A stretch of DNA of 64,000 nt, taken from positions 1 to 64,000 of the forward strand of contig NZ_QFZK01000002.1 in NCBI RefSeq assembly GCF_003415675.1. The letters run 5' to 3'. The DNA comes from Rhodoferax lacus. GTDB taxonomy: Bacteria; Pseudomonadota; Gammaproteobacteria; Burkholderiales; Burkholderiaceae_C. Below the pieces are notes generated by a model, which ran no database searches, was not told where the DNA came from, and worked only from the letters and a program-made list of their open reading frames with translations. Made by a program: the position numbers and the translations under genes. Positions 51,166 to 60,241 of the stretch are shown piece by piece; position 1 is the first letter of the stretch; each line of letters opens with the position of its first letter.

Positions 51166-52335
51166 ATGGCTGTTCCGCTGTACAACCTGTCGCCCGTGCT
51201 GTCCATTCTGGCCTTCGGGCTGTTGCTGGCCATTGTCCCGGTGCTGTGGGTGCTCCAACGTCAGCGCACGGGCGTGCCCGGCGCACGCCTGCGGGCGTTG
51301 ACGGTACTGACTTTGTTTCTGACGATGGACCTGGTGCTGTTCGGCGCCTTTACGCGCCTGAGCGACAGCGGTCTGGGTTGCCCCGACTGGCCGGGTTGTT
51401 ACGGCGAGGCCAGCCCGCTGGCGGCCCATGCGCCCATCAGCGCGGCCCAGGCGGCCATGCCCAGCGGGCCGGTAACCGTCTCCAAGGCCTGGGTGGAAAT
51501 GGGGCACCGCTACCTGGCCACCGGTGTGGGCGCACTCATCACCCTGCTGATGGTGGCGTCCTGGCTTGGCTTCAAGCATGACAAAGGCCCACGCAGCCTG
51601 GGCCGCTGGCTTCCCACAGTCACCTTTGTATGGGTCTGCGTGCAGGGGGCCTTTGGCGCGCTCACCGTTACCATGAAGCTGTTCCCGGCCATTGTCAGCC
51701 TTCACTTGCTGGGCGCCTATGGTTTGCTGGCTTTGCTTACCCTGCAGGCCGTGCGCGCCGGGGCAGGGCGCTTGCCTGCCAACGGAACATCAGGCAGCCG
51801 GCTGCCGCCACCCTCCACAGATGCACGGGTCCCGTCGCCTGCGGGCCGGGCCCACGGCCTGCCCACGGTGTGGATTGCGGCGGCGCTGGCCCTCTTGGTG
51901 CTGCAGGCCGCCAGCGGTGCCTGGGTCAGTACCAACTACGCCGTGCTGGCCTGCAGCGAATTCCCCATGTGCCAGGGCCAGTGGTGGCCGGCCATGGACT
52001 TTGCGCGTGGCTTTGTGCTTTGGCGTCCCCTGGGTGAAAACGCCGACGGCACGGTGCTGAGTTTCCAGGCCATGACAGCCATTCACGTGGCCCACCGCCT
52101 GCTGGCCATGTTCACTGTCTGTGTGCTGGCAGCCTTGGCCTGGCGCTTGCACGCACACACCAGTGTGCAGTTGCAGGCCCGCTGGCTGGGCGGCCTGGTA
52201 CTGCTGCAACTGGCAACCGGCCTGAGCAATGTGGTGCTGGGATGGCCAATGTTTGCGGCCATCCTGCACACGGGCGGCGCGGCAGCGCTGGTGGCGGTAT
52301 TGGTGTGGCTGCTGGCCGCACAACAAAAAGAATGA
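51166..52335 (+). CDS. ctaA: Heme A synthase (COX15/CtaA)
   Basis: A 389-residue polytopic protein with [38 protein letters not shown] and [11 protein letters not shown], the four heme-ligating histidine regions of COX15. It oxidises heme O to heme A. ATG 51166 starts 5 bases after the upstream gene. The TGA overlaps the ctaB ATG (ATGA at 52332-52335). A loop of about 40 residues ([19 protein letters not shown]) between central helices is longer than in most relatives I recall. Confidence 0.92.
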   Translation: MAVPLYNLSPVLSILAFGLLLAIVPVLWVLQRQRTGVPGARLRALTVLTLFLTMDLVLFGAFTRLSDSGLGCPDWPGCYGEASPLAAHAPISAAQAAMPSGPVTVSKAWVEMGHRYLATGVGALITLLMVASWLGFKHDKGPRSLGRWLPTVTFVWVCVQGAFGALTVTMKLFPAIVSLHLLGAYGLLALLTLQAVRAGAGRLPANGTSGSRLPPPSTDARVPSPAGRAHGLPTVWIAAALALLVLQAASGAWVSTNYAVLACSEFPMCQGQWWPAMDFARGFVLWRPLGENADGTVLSFQAMTAIHVAHRLLAMFTVCVLAALAWRLHAHTSVQLQARWLGGLVLLQLATGLSNVVLGWPMFAAILHTGGAAALVAVLVWLLAAQQKE

Positions 52336-53228
52336 CTGAGACCCTATCCATGATCAATATGACGGTGCTGCGCCAGTTCCATGCGCTGACCAAACCCCGC
52401 GTGATTCAGCTCATTGTGTTCTGCGCCCTGATCGGCATGGTGCTGGCGGTGCCCGGCATGCCCAGTGCCGCGGAGGTGTGGCTGGCGTTCATCGCCTGCG
52501 TGGGCATCTACCTGGTGGCGGGTGCGGCGGCCGCCTTCAACTGCATTGTCGAAAAAGGCATTGATGCCAAGATGAAGCGCACTTCCTGGCGGCCCACTGC
52601 CAGCGGCCAGTTGAGCGACACCCAGACCCTGGTGTTCTCAGCCCTGCTGTGCGTGGTGGGCTCCACCTTGCTGTACGTCTGGGTCAATCCCCTGACGATG
52701 TGGCTGACCTTTGCCACCTTTGTCGGATACGCCGTGGTCTACACCGTGATCCTCAAGCCGCTGACACCGCAAAACATTGTGATTGGAGGGGCGTCCGGTG
52801 CCATGCCACCGGTGCTAGGCTGGGCTGCCATGACGGGCGATGTGGGGCCCGAGGCCATCATCCTGTTTCTCATCATCTTCCTGTGGACACCGCCGCATTT
52901 CTGGGCCCTGGCCCTGTACCGCGTGGAGGACTACCGCAAGTCCGGTCTGCCCATGCTGCCGGTGACCCATGGCAGCGAATTCACCCGCCTGCACATCCTG
53001 CTCTACACCTTTGTGCTGTTTGCCGCCTGCCTGCTGCCGTTTGTGTATGGCATGAGCTCCTGGCTGTACCTGGCCGCGGCCGTGGTGTTGAGCGTGGGCT
53101 TTTGCTGGTATGGCTGGAAGCTGCTGCGCAACTATTCAGATGAGCTGGCACGCAAAACCTTCCGCTTTTCCCTGATCCACCTGAGTGCGCTGTTTGCGGC
53201 GCTACTATTGGATCATTACCTACTGTGA
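52332..53228 (+). CDS. ctaB: Heme O synthase (protoheme IX farnesyltransferase)
   Basis: A 298-residue UbiA-type prenyltransferase with the first aspartate region [19 protein letters not shown] and second region [16 protein letters not shown]. It makes heme O from protoheme and farnesyl diphosphate; heme O feeds CtaA, whose gene overlaps it. The ATG start is set by the ATGA junction. Confidence 0.95.
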   Translation: MTETLSMINMTVLRQFHALTKPRVIQLIVFCALIGMVLAVPGMPSAAEVWLAFIACVGIYLVAGAAAAFNCIVEKGIDAKMKRTSWRPTASGQLSDTQTLVFSALLCVVGSTLLYVWVNPLTMWLTFATFVGYAVVYTVILKPLTPQNIVIGGASGAMPPVLGWAAMTGDVGPEAIILFLIIFLWTPPHFWALALYRVEDYRKSGLPMLPVTHGSEFTRLHILLYTFVLFAACLLPFVYGMSSWLYLAAAVVLSVGFCWYGWKLLRNYSDELARKTFRFSLIHLSALFAALLLDHYLL

Positions 53229-53246
53229 ACCCGCATTGAGACAGCC

Positions 53247-53855
53247 ATGAACAAACGACACACCTTGCAGCGCCTGGCAGCCTGTGCGCTGGCGGCAGCA
53301 GCACCGGCCTTTCTGGTGGCTTGCTCTGAAGCCAAACCCAGCTTTACCTCAGTGGACGTGACCGGGGCCGACTATGCCAAGGCCTTTGAGCTCAGCGACC
53401 ACAACGGCAAAGTGCGGCACCTGACCGATTTCGCCGGCAAGGTGGTGGTCATGTTCTTTGGCTACACCCAGTGCCCGGATGTGTGCCCCACCACCATGGC
53501 CGATATGGCGGGCATCAAGAAGTCCCTGGGCGCGGATGGCGAGCGCCTGCAGGTGTTGTTCGTCACGGTGGACCCGGAGCGCGACACGCCCGAGCTGCTC
53601 AAGGCCTACATGGTGAACTTTGACCCCAGTTTTCTGGCGCTGGTGCCTACGGCCCAGCAACTGCCGGAAGTGACACGCGACTTCAAGATCTACTACAAAA
53701 AAGTGGAGGGCGAGACGCCCACCAGCTACAGCATGGACCATTCGGCTGGCAGCTACATCTTTGACGCCAAGGGCCAGTTGCGTCTGTTCACCCGCTACGG
53801 CAGCCCCAAAGAGGCGCTGACCAAGGACATTCAGACATTGCTGAAGGCTGGCTGA
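53247..53855 (+). CDS. SCO1/SenC-type copper chaperone lipoprotein
   Basis: A 202-residue protein with a lipoprotein signal ending at the LVAC lipobox, the SCO motif GYTQCPDVCPTT, and the copper-ligand His in YSMDHSAGSYIFD. SCO proteins insert copper into CuA of subunit II. Together with ctaG and surf1 it completes the assembly set. Confidence 0.94.
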   Translation: MNKRHTLQRLAACALAAAAPAFLVACSEAKPSFTSVDVTGADYAKAFELSDHNGKVRHLTDFAGKVVVMFFGYTQCPDVCPTTMADMAGIKKSLGADGERLQVLFVTVDPERDTPELLKAYMVNFDPSFLALVPTAQQLPEVTRDFKIYYKKVEGETPTSYSMDHSAGSYIFDAKGQLRLFTRYGSPKEALTKDIQTLLKAG

Positions 53856-53878
53856 AAACAGCGGGTGACTGCCCCAGC

Positions 53879-53916
53879 AAAAAGCCCCCGTGGTGCAAAC
53901 CAGCGGGGGCTTTTTG
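53879..53916. terminator. Bidirectional rho-independent terminator
   Basis: A-tract, GCCCCCG, TGGTGCAAACCAG loop with an internal stem, CGGGGGC, T-run, between the convergent sco and rpoH genes. Confidence 0.88.
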
Positions 53917-53934
53917 TTGACAGAGCGTGTCTGA

Positions 53935-54876
53935 TCAGGCGTAAGCCGCCAGTGCCGTCTTCATCTTCTTCATGGCCGCCACCTCAATCTGGCGGATGCG
54001 CTCGGCGCTCACCCCGTATTCGGCGGCCAGGTCGTGCAGCGTCATGCCGCCCGAGTTGTCATCATTCACTTTGAGCCAGCGCTCTTCCACGATGCGGCGG
54101 CTGCGCGCATCCAGGCTTTCCAGGGCGGTGGCAATGCCGTCGGTGGCCAGCACATCGCGCTGGCGCGCCTCGATCATGGCCAGGGGCTCGTGGCTGGTGT
54201 CGGTCAGGTAGGCAATCGGGCCGAAGGCGTCTTCGCCATCGTCCGACGGGCTCGGGTCCAGCAGCACGTCGCCACCGGAGAGCCGGGTTTCCATCTCGAT
54301 CACTTCTTCGGGCTTGACCTTGAGCTCGCGCGCCATGGTGGCGATCTGCTCGGGGTTGAGGGTATCGCGGTGCGTGCCCAGGTCGGCGGCGGCATCGTCG
54401 CTCTTGAAGCGTTGCTTCATGGAGCGCAGGTTGAAGAACAGCTTGCGCTGGGCCTTGGTGGTGGCCACCTTGACCATGCGCCAGTTCTTCAGGATGTATT
54501 CGTGAATCTCGGCCTTGATCCAGTGCATGGCATAGCTCACCAGGCGCACACCCTGGTCCGGGTCAAAGCGCTTGACCGCCTTCATCAGGCCCACGTTGCC
54601 TTCCTGGATGAGGTCGCCATGCGGCAGGCCATAGCCCAGGTACTGGCGTGATACCGATACCACCAGGCGCAGGTGCGAGAGCACCAGCTTGCCGGCGGCT
54701 TCCAGGTCGTTGTCATTCTTGAACTTGCGTGAGAACTCCTGCTCTTCTTCCAGGGTGAGCATGGGCAGGCGGTTGGCCGCGCTGATGTAGGCGTCCAGGT
54801 TGCCCAGCGGCGGCACCATGGACCAGGGATTGGTCACGGACAGGGCTGAGCGGGGTGCGGTGAGGGAAGCAGTCAT
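53935..54876 (-). CDS. rpoH: RNA polymerase sigma-32 factor RpoH
   Basis: A 313-residue sigma-70 family protein with region 2 (LVLSHLRLVVSVSRQYLGYG, GDLIQEGNVGLMKAVKRFDP), RpoH box (QRKLFFNLRSMKQR) and region 4 HTH (TLHDLAAEYGVSAERIRQIE). It directs heat-shock transcription. A CIRCE-like element lies upstream at 54908-54934, so HrcA probably also controls it. Confidence 0.96.
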   Translation of the reverse strand: MTASLTAPRSALSVTNPWSMVPPLGNLDAYISAANRLPMLTLEEEQEFSRKFKNDNDLEAAGKLVLSHLRLVVSVSRQYLGYGLPHGDLIQEGNVGLMKAVKRFDPDQGVRLVSYAMHWIKAEIHEYILKNWRMVKVATTKAQRKLFFNLRSMKQRFKSDDAAADLGTHRDTLNPEQIATMARELKVKPEEVIEMETRLSGGDVLLDPSPSDDGEDAFGPIAYLTDTSHEPLAMIEARQRDVLATDGIATALESLDARSRRIVEERWLKVNDDNSGGMTLHDLAAEYGVSAERIRQIEVAAMKKMKTALAAYA

Positions 54877-54907
54877 TGAGGGACTCCTTGTATGCGTGAG
54901 GCAAATA

Positions 54908-54934
54908 TTAGCACTCTTGGATGGAGAGTGCCAA
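54908..54934. promoter_or_regulatory. CIRCE-like HrcA operator upstream of rpoH
   Basis: TTAGCACTC (54908-54916), nine bases, GAGTGCCAA (54926-54934). The CIRCE consensus is TTAGCACTC-N9-GAGTGCTAA, so only one position differs. It lies 31 bases before the rpoH start. Confidence 0.9.
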
Positions 54935-54998
54935 TCGCTTCCCCCAATGGCCCAGATCGACTGGGGCTATGGCCTTGTAGGGCCCCTAGAATCCGTGC

Positions 54999-55685
54999 AT
55001 GACCACCGCCACACCCCACCCTGTACTCACCGCCATCGAAGCCCGCGTTCTGGGCACCCTGATGGAAAAGGCGCGTACCGTGCCCGACAGCTACCCCTTG
55101 TCGCTGAACTCCCTGCTGCTGGGCTGCAACCAAAAGACCAGCCGCGAGCCCCTGATGGAGCTGGAAGAGTCGCAGGTGGCCACGGCCACGGCCAATCTGC
55201 GTGAACTGGGTCTGGTGCACGAGACCAGCGGCGGGCGCACCACCAAGTTCACCCACAACTTCCAGCGCGGCATGAATGTGTTCGAGCAGGCGGCCGTCAT
55301 TCTGGGCATGCTGATGCTGCGTGGCCCGCAGACGGCCGGCGAGCTGCGGCTGAACACCGAGCGCTGGTACAAATTTGCCGATATTTCTTCAGTGGAAGGC
55401 TTTTTGGATGAACTGCTGGAGCGCTCAGAAGAGAAGGGCGGGCCGTTGGTGGTCAAGCTGCCGCGCCTGGCCGGTACCCGTGAGCAACGCTGGGCGCACC
55501 TGCTATGCGGACCGGTGGATGTGAGCGAACTGGAGTCCGGGCGCGCTGCCCACACGCCGGGCGGCACGGCAGAGCGGGTGGAGCGGTTGGAACAGGAAGT
55601 AGCCGCCTTGCGCCTGGTGGTGAATCGGCTGTGTGCCGAGCTGGGCGTGTTGCCTGATTCGGATATTTCAAAAACGTCGCTGTAA
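54999..55685 (+). CDS. YceH family (DUF480) protein
   Basis: A 228-residue winged-helix protein starting [20 protein letters not shown], with [20 protein letters not shown] and [23 protein letters not shown]. It ends in a short coiled coil ([19 protein letters not shown]). Function unknown; the family is widespread and conserved. Confidence 0.92.
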   Translation: MTTATPHPVLTAIEARVLGTLMEKARTVPDSYPLSLNSLLLGCNQKTSREPLMELEESQVATATANLRELGLVHETSGGRTTKFTHNFQRGMNVFEQAAVILGMLMLRGPQTAGELRLNTERWYKFADISSVEGFLDELLERSEEKGGPLVVKLPRLAGTREQRWAHLLCGPVDVSELESGRAAHTPGGTAERVERLEQEVAALRLVVNRLCAELGVLPDSDISKTSL

Positions 55686-55790
55686 TTGCAGCCTGGAGAG
55701 GCTCTGCCTGGCGCATTTTTGGATAGTATTCATAAACGTGCCTGCACGCACTTAGTGTGCGCAGGACGCCACCTCCATAAAGGACGCCCC

Positions 55791-57578
55791 ATGAAATTGC
55801 GTAGCCAAATACTCGGTTTGAGTCTTGTCGGGGTGCTGGCCTCGGTGGTGGTGGGGGGTATAGGCTTGTTCAGCACCTTCGATTTGGCGGCGAAGTTTGA
55901 TGGCTCGGTCAGCATGGGTCTGGCACTGCAGAAAAGCCAGGAGGCCGACATGATGCATGACGCCATCCGTGGCGATGTGCTGTTGGCCTTGCTCAGCGCG
56001 CAGTCCAAGGACACAGAGGGCCTGGCTACATCGAAAAAAGACCTGGAAGACCATGCCCAGACCTTCAACGCGGCACTGGCTGAGATGCAAAAACTGCCGC
56101 TGTCCCCATTGGCGGTAGGCGAGGTCAACAAGACCGGGCCTGCGCTGCAGGCCTATGTGGATAGCGCCCACAACATCCAGAAACTCACCGCAAGCGATGC
56201 CACCGCGGCACTGGCCGCCATGCCGGAATTCCAAAAGGCCTTTACGGCACTCGAAGACGCCATGGAGCGGCAAAGTGCAGCCATAGCCACGGATGTGGAG
56301 GCCTACACCGCAGCCACCAGGGCCAGCGTGGCAAGCGCCAAGTTGCAGGTGGGTGGCCTGTTGCTGGTGGTGACGCTGGGCTTGGTGTTTTTGTCTGTGT
56401 GGCTGGGCAGAAGGCTTTCGCTCCCGCTGGTCAAAGCCGCAGAGGTGGCCGACAGCCTGGCCAAGGGCAATCTGAACACGTCCGTGCAGCCCAGCGGTTC
56501 GGATGAAACCGTGCAACTGCTGCAGTCCATGGCGCTGATGCAAACCGGCATCTCTGACATGGTGCGCAAGGTGCAGGCCAACGCGCAGGGTGTGGCCGGG
56601 TTCAGCGCCGAAATTGCCCAGGGCAACCAGGATTTATCCAACCGGACCGAGGGCCAGGCCAGTGCGCTGGAACAAGCCGCTGCCTCCATGGGCGAGCTTG
56701 GCTCGCGCGTACAACACAACGCCGAGAGCGCGGGCCAAGCCAACCAACTGGCCATGAATGCATCCCGCGTGGCCGTCCAGGGCGGCGAGGTGGTGGGCCA
56801 GGTGGTGGAGACTATGCGCGGCATCAACGACAGCTCGCGCAAGATTGGCGACATCATTGGCGTGATCGACGGCATTGCCTTTCAGACCAATATCCTGGCG
56901 CTGAACGCCGCCGTGGAAGCAGCCCGTGCGGGCGAGCAGGGCCGCGGCTTTGCGGTCGTGGCCTCTGAGGTGCGCAGCCTGGCCGGCAGGAGCGCCGATG
57001 CGGCCAAGGAAATCAAGGCCCTGATCAACGCCAGCGTCGAGCGGGTGGAGCAAGGCACCGCCCTGGCCGACCGTGCGGGGGCCACCATGGCCGAGGTGGT
57101 GGGCTCGATTCGCCGGGTGACCGACATCATGGGTGAGATCACCGCTGCCAGCAATGAGCAGGCCAATGGGGTGTCCCAAGTGGGTGCTGCCGTGGCACAG
57201 ATTGACACCGCCACGCAGCAAAATGCCGCCCTGGTGGAGCAAATGGCCGCTGCCAGTGGCAGCCTGAAGGCGCAGGCCGAAGAGCTGGTGGATGCGGTGG
57301 CCGTGTTCACGCTGGAAGGACATCAGCAAGCTGGTCGACCCATGGCACGCGTGCAACAGGCCAGTGCTGCGCTGTCAGCGGCGCCGCGCCCGGCCCGCTT
57401 GGCGCCGCCTGCAGCGCGGCCACGCGTGATTGCGGCACCGCCGGTAAAAGCGCGCACCGCCTTGGCCGCCAAGCCCGCACCCGCAGGCATGCCTCCTCGT
57501 CTGGCCAAGCCGGCGCCTGCCGCGCCTGTGGCCAAGAGCGCGCCCGCTGCCAAGGATGAAGAATGGGAAACCTTTTAG
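55791..57578 (+). CDS. Methyl-accepting chemotaxis protein with CheR/CheB tether
   Basis: A 595-residue receptor. A first membrane helix ([20 protein letters not shown]) and a second ([17 protein letters not shown]) enclose a helical ligand-binding domain of about 170 residues. A HAMP domain and an MCP signalling domain with the hairpin tip [20 protein letters not shown] follow. The C-terminus is Ala/Pro-rich and ends in EWETF, like the pentapeptide that tethers CheR/CheB. ATG 55791 begins the first helix. Ligand not known. Confidence 0.92.
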   Translation: MKLRSQILGLSLVGVLASVVVGGIGLFSTFDLAAKFDGSVSMGLALQKSQEADMMHDAIRGDVLLALLSAQSKDTEGLATSKKDLEDHAQTFNAALAEMQKLPLSPLAVGEVNKTGPALQAYVDSAHNIQKLTASDATAALAAMPEFQKAFTALEDAMERQSAAIATDVEAYTAATRASVASAKLQVGGLLLVVTLGLVFLSVWLGRRLSLPLVKAAEVADSLAKGNLNTSVQPSGSDETVQLLQSMALMQTGISDMVRKVQANAQGVAGFSAEIAQGNQDLSNRTEGQASALEQAAASMGELGSRVQHNAESAGQANQLAMNASRVAVQGGEVVGQVVETMRGINDSSRKIGDIIGVIDGIAFQTNILALNAAVEAARAGEQGRGFAVVASEVRSLAGRSADAAKEIKALINASVERVEQGTALADRAGATMAEVVGSIRRVTDIMGEITAASNEQANGVSQVGAAVAQIDTATQQNAALVEQMAAASGSLKAQAEELVDAVAVFTLEGHQQAGRPMARVQQASAALSAAPRPARLAPPAARPRVIAAPPVKARTALAAKPAPAGMPPRLAKPAPAAPVAKSAPAAKDEEWETF

Positions 57579-57584
57579 GCCACG

Positions 57585-57606
57585 CAGCTGCGCAGCCGCG
57601 CAGCTG
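57585..57606. terminator. Perfect hairpin between convergent genes
   Basis: CAGCTGCGC, AGCC, GCGCAGCTG. It lies between the chemoreceptor and the proline racemase-family gene and has no T-run. Confidence 0.5.
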
Positions 57607-57615
57607 ACCTGCTGC

Positions 57616-58644
57616 TCAGGACACCGGCCAGGTGTCTGACAGGCGGTAGCCCTGCGGATACGGGTCACTGGGGTCCAGCGTGTGCTGGTGCGTGCCGGTA
57701 ATCCAGGCCGTGCCTGATATCACTGGCACGATGCCCGGCAAGGTGCCCACCTTCACCTCGGCCGCGATGTGGCAATCAAATTCACTGCCGATGATGGAGC
57801 GCGCCAGGTAGCGCTCGCCCACCTGTATCTGGCCTTTGGCATGCAGCACGGCCATGCGCGCCGAGCAACCCGTGCCCGTGGGGGAGCGGTCAATCTTGCC
57901 TGGGCGTATGGCCACCGCGTTGGCGCCGACCCAAGCACCATCCACGCGCTCCAGGGGACCTGCGAACTGGCAAAACGAGATGTGCTTCCAGTCCGGGTTC
58001 TCGGGGTGCACAAAGCCCAGTTGCTCGGTGGCGGCCTGGGTGATCTGCATGCCCAGCTGTGCCAGCTCGCGCGCCTCGTCCGGACGGATGGCAAAGCCCA
58101 GGGCTTGCGCATCCACGATCACAAAGCTGTCGCCGCCATAGGCTGTGTCCACCACCAGTGTGCCCAGGCCAGGTACTTCCAGATGGGCGCCCAGCTGGGC
58201 GGCAAAGGAGGGCACGTTGCGCACCGCAATGCGTTCGGCCTTGCCGTCCTTGCAGGTGGCGGTGACCTCGATCAGTCCGCCCGGCGGCTCCAGCACCATT
58301 TTGGTTACCGGCTCGGTCATGGGGATGATGCCGGTCTCCAGCAGCACGGTGGCCACGCAGATGGAGTTGGAGCCCGACATGGGTGGCGTGTCGCAGGGCT
58401 CCATGATGATCCACCCCATCTGCGCGGCCGGATTCTTCGGGGGCACCAGCAGATTGACATGGCGGAACACACCGCCGCGCGGCTCGTTGAGCATGAAGTT
58501 GCGAAGCGTCTGATCAGACGCAATAAAGCGCGACTGTTCCCAGATGCTGGCGCCCGGTGGTGGTGCAACACCACCCACAATCACATCGCCGACTTCACCG
58601 GCTGCGTGGCAGCTCACCACATGAATGACCTTGGTTGTTTTCAT
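57616..58644 (-). CDS. Proline racemase/4-hydroxyproline epimerase family protein (Ser/Cys type)
   Basis: A 342-residue PrpF-like fold protein. The first catalytic loop reads [11 protein letters not shown], with Ser where racemases usually have Cys. The second loop [14 protein letters not shown] keeps its Cys. Ser/Cys pairs are typical of 4-hydroxyproline epimerases, Cys/Cys of proline racemases and Thr/Cys of trans-3-hydroxyproline dehydratases. ATG 58644 gives the family N-terminus ([21 protein letters not shown]). It is divergent from the livK-like gene. Confidence 0.88.
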   Translation of the reverse strand: MKTTKVIHVVSCHAAGEVGDVIVGGVAPPPGASIWEQSRFIASDQTLRNFMLNEPRGGVFRHVNLLVPPKNPAAQMGWIIMEPCDTPPMSGSNSICVATVLLETGIIPMTEPVTKMVLEPPGGLIEVTATCKDGKAERIAVRNVPSFAAQLGAHLEVPGLGTLVVDTAYGGDSFVIVDAQALGFAIRPDEARELAQLGMQITQAATEQLGFVHPENPDWKHISFCQFAGPLERVDGAWVGANAVAIRPGKIDRSPTGTGCSARMAVLHAKGQIQVGERYLARSIIGSEFDCHIAAEVKVGTLPGIVPVISGTAWITGTHQHTLDPSDPYPQGYRLSDTWPVS

Positions 58645-58837
58645 CGTGCGACCTTGTTTTGTATGCAGGCGATTGTGGCGGAGGACGTTGCCAAAAGCAG
58701 GCACCAAATAAATGCACGGCTTAAGGGTTTGTCCGCAACTTTGCTTTTCGGGAATGCGATATCTTGCTCCTATTCAGGCCCGCATCTTGCATAAGCAGGT
58801 CTGTGTGTTGTTCCCTTCTCAATAGAAAGTCAGTTTT

Positions 58838-59974
58838 ATGAAATTCAAATCCAAGTTGTTGCCACTTTCCATTGCCGCTGCCGCCCTGTCCATGGCCGCG
58901 ATGGGCTCTGCCCAAGCCGAAGACCTGGTGGTCAAGATCGGCCACACCGGGCCGCTGTCTGGCTCCAACGCCTTTGCCGGCAAGGACAATGAAAATGGTG
59001 TGCGCATGGGCGTGGAAGAAGTCAATGCCAAGAAGATGATGGTCGGCGGCAAGACACTCAAGTTTGAACTGGTGTCCGAGGATGACCAGTGCGACCCCAA
59101 AGCCGGTGTGGCCGTGGCGCAAAAATTCACCGATGCCGGCATCAAGTATGTGATGGGACCGTATTGCTCGGGTGTGGCAATCCCCGCGTCCAAGATTTAC
59201 AACGACGGTGACGCCATCCTGTCCACCGTGGGCAGCAACCCCAAGGTCACCATGGGCGGCTACAAGAGCGTGTTCCGCGTGATTGCCGGCGACAACCTGA
59301 TCGGCAGCAGCATGGCCCAGTACGCCTTTGGCACCCTCAAGGCCAAGACCGCCGCCGTGATCGATGACCGTACCGCCTTCGGTCAGGGTCTGGCCGAAGA
59401 GTTTGTGAAAGAAGCCAAGGTGCTGGGCCTGACCATCGTCGGCCAGGAATACACCACCGACAAGTCCACCGACTTCAACGCCATCCTGACTACCATCAAG
59501 TCCAAGGCGCCTGACGTGATCTTCTACGGCGGCTATGCCGGCCAGGCGGGCCCCATGGCCAAGCAAATGAAGGGTCTGGGCATCAAGGCCAAGATGCTGG
59601 GCGGCGATGCCATCTGCGTGGCTGAAACCGGCAAGCTCGCTGGCGACGCTGCCAACGACACCGTTTATTGCGCACAAGGTGGCGCCATTCTAGACAAGGT
59701 CGCTGCCGGCCCGGCCTTCAAGGAAGCCTACAAGAAGAAGTTCAACCAGGACCCCGATGCCTACGCCGCATCCTTCTTTGACCAGACCATGTTCATTGCA
59801 ACCACCATGGCCAAACTGGGCACGGTGGACTCCACCAAGGTCAGCGCCGAACTGCACAAGGCCAGCTACAAAGGCATCGTGACCACCTACGCGTATGACG
59901 ACAAGGGCAATCTGCAAAAGGCGCCCATCACCGTTTACACGTTCAAGGCTGGCATGCCCACGCCAGTGCAATAA
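58838..59974 (+). CDS. Branched-chain amino acid-type ABC transporter substrate-binding protein
   Basis: A 378-residue periplasmic protein with a signal peptide (LLPLSIAAAALSMAAMGSAQA) and the LivK/Peripla_BP_6 fold: VKIGHTGPLSGSNAFAGKDN, FELVSEDDQCDPKAGVAVAQ, VMGPYCSGVAIPASKIY. The permease and ATPase genes are absent, so it may serve a distant transporter. A strong terminator follows. Confidence 0.92.
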   Translation: MKFKSKLLPLSIAAAALSMAAMGSAQAEDLVVKIGHTGPLSGSNAFAGKDNENGVRMGVEEVNAKKMMVGGKTLKFELVSEDDQCDPKAGVAVAQKFTDAGIKYVMGPYCSGVAIPASKIYNDGDAILSTVGSNPKVTMGGYKSVFRVIAGDNLIGSSMAQYAFGTLKAKTAAVIDDRTAFGQGLAEEFVKEAKVLGLTIVGQEYTTDKSTDFNAILTTIKSKAPDVIFYGGYAGQAGPMAKQMKGLGIKAKMLGGDAICVAETGKLAGDAANDTVYCAQGGAILDKVAAGPAFKEAYKKKFNQDPDAYAASFFDQTMFIATTMAKLGTVDSTKVSAELHKASYKGIVTTYAYDDKGNLQKAPITVYTFKAGMPTPVQ

Positions 59975-60002
59975 TGTGTTGACGCTCAGGCGTTAAGACT
60001 CA

Positions 60003-60036
60003 GGGCAGCAGTCATACAGGCTGCTGCCTTTTTTTT
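60003..60036 (+). terminator. Rho-independent terminator
   Basis: GGCAGCAG (60004-60011) pairs with CTGCTGCC (60021-60028) and is followed by eight T. The 205 bases after it, up to the next gene, hold no further supported feature. Confidence 0.9.
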
Positions 60037-60241
60037 GGGGGGTGCTTGCCAGGCTGACCCATCGGTATCAATGGGCAAAGCCGCAACACCACGGGCACGA
60101 ACGTACGATTGCGGGTACCATTCATCGACGCATATGGATCGAAGTGAAATATTGCGTCTATAGAATGAAGTGGGGGTTCAGCGGCTGAGGCCGCTTGCTT
60201 CAATTACATAAATCGATGCATTGGCACACATAACGTGAAAT

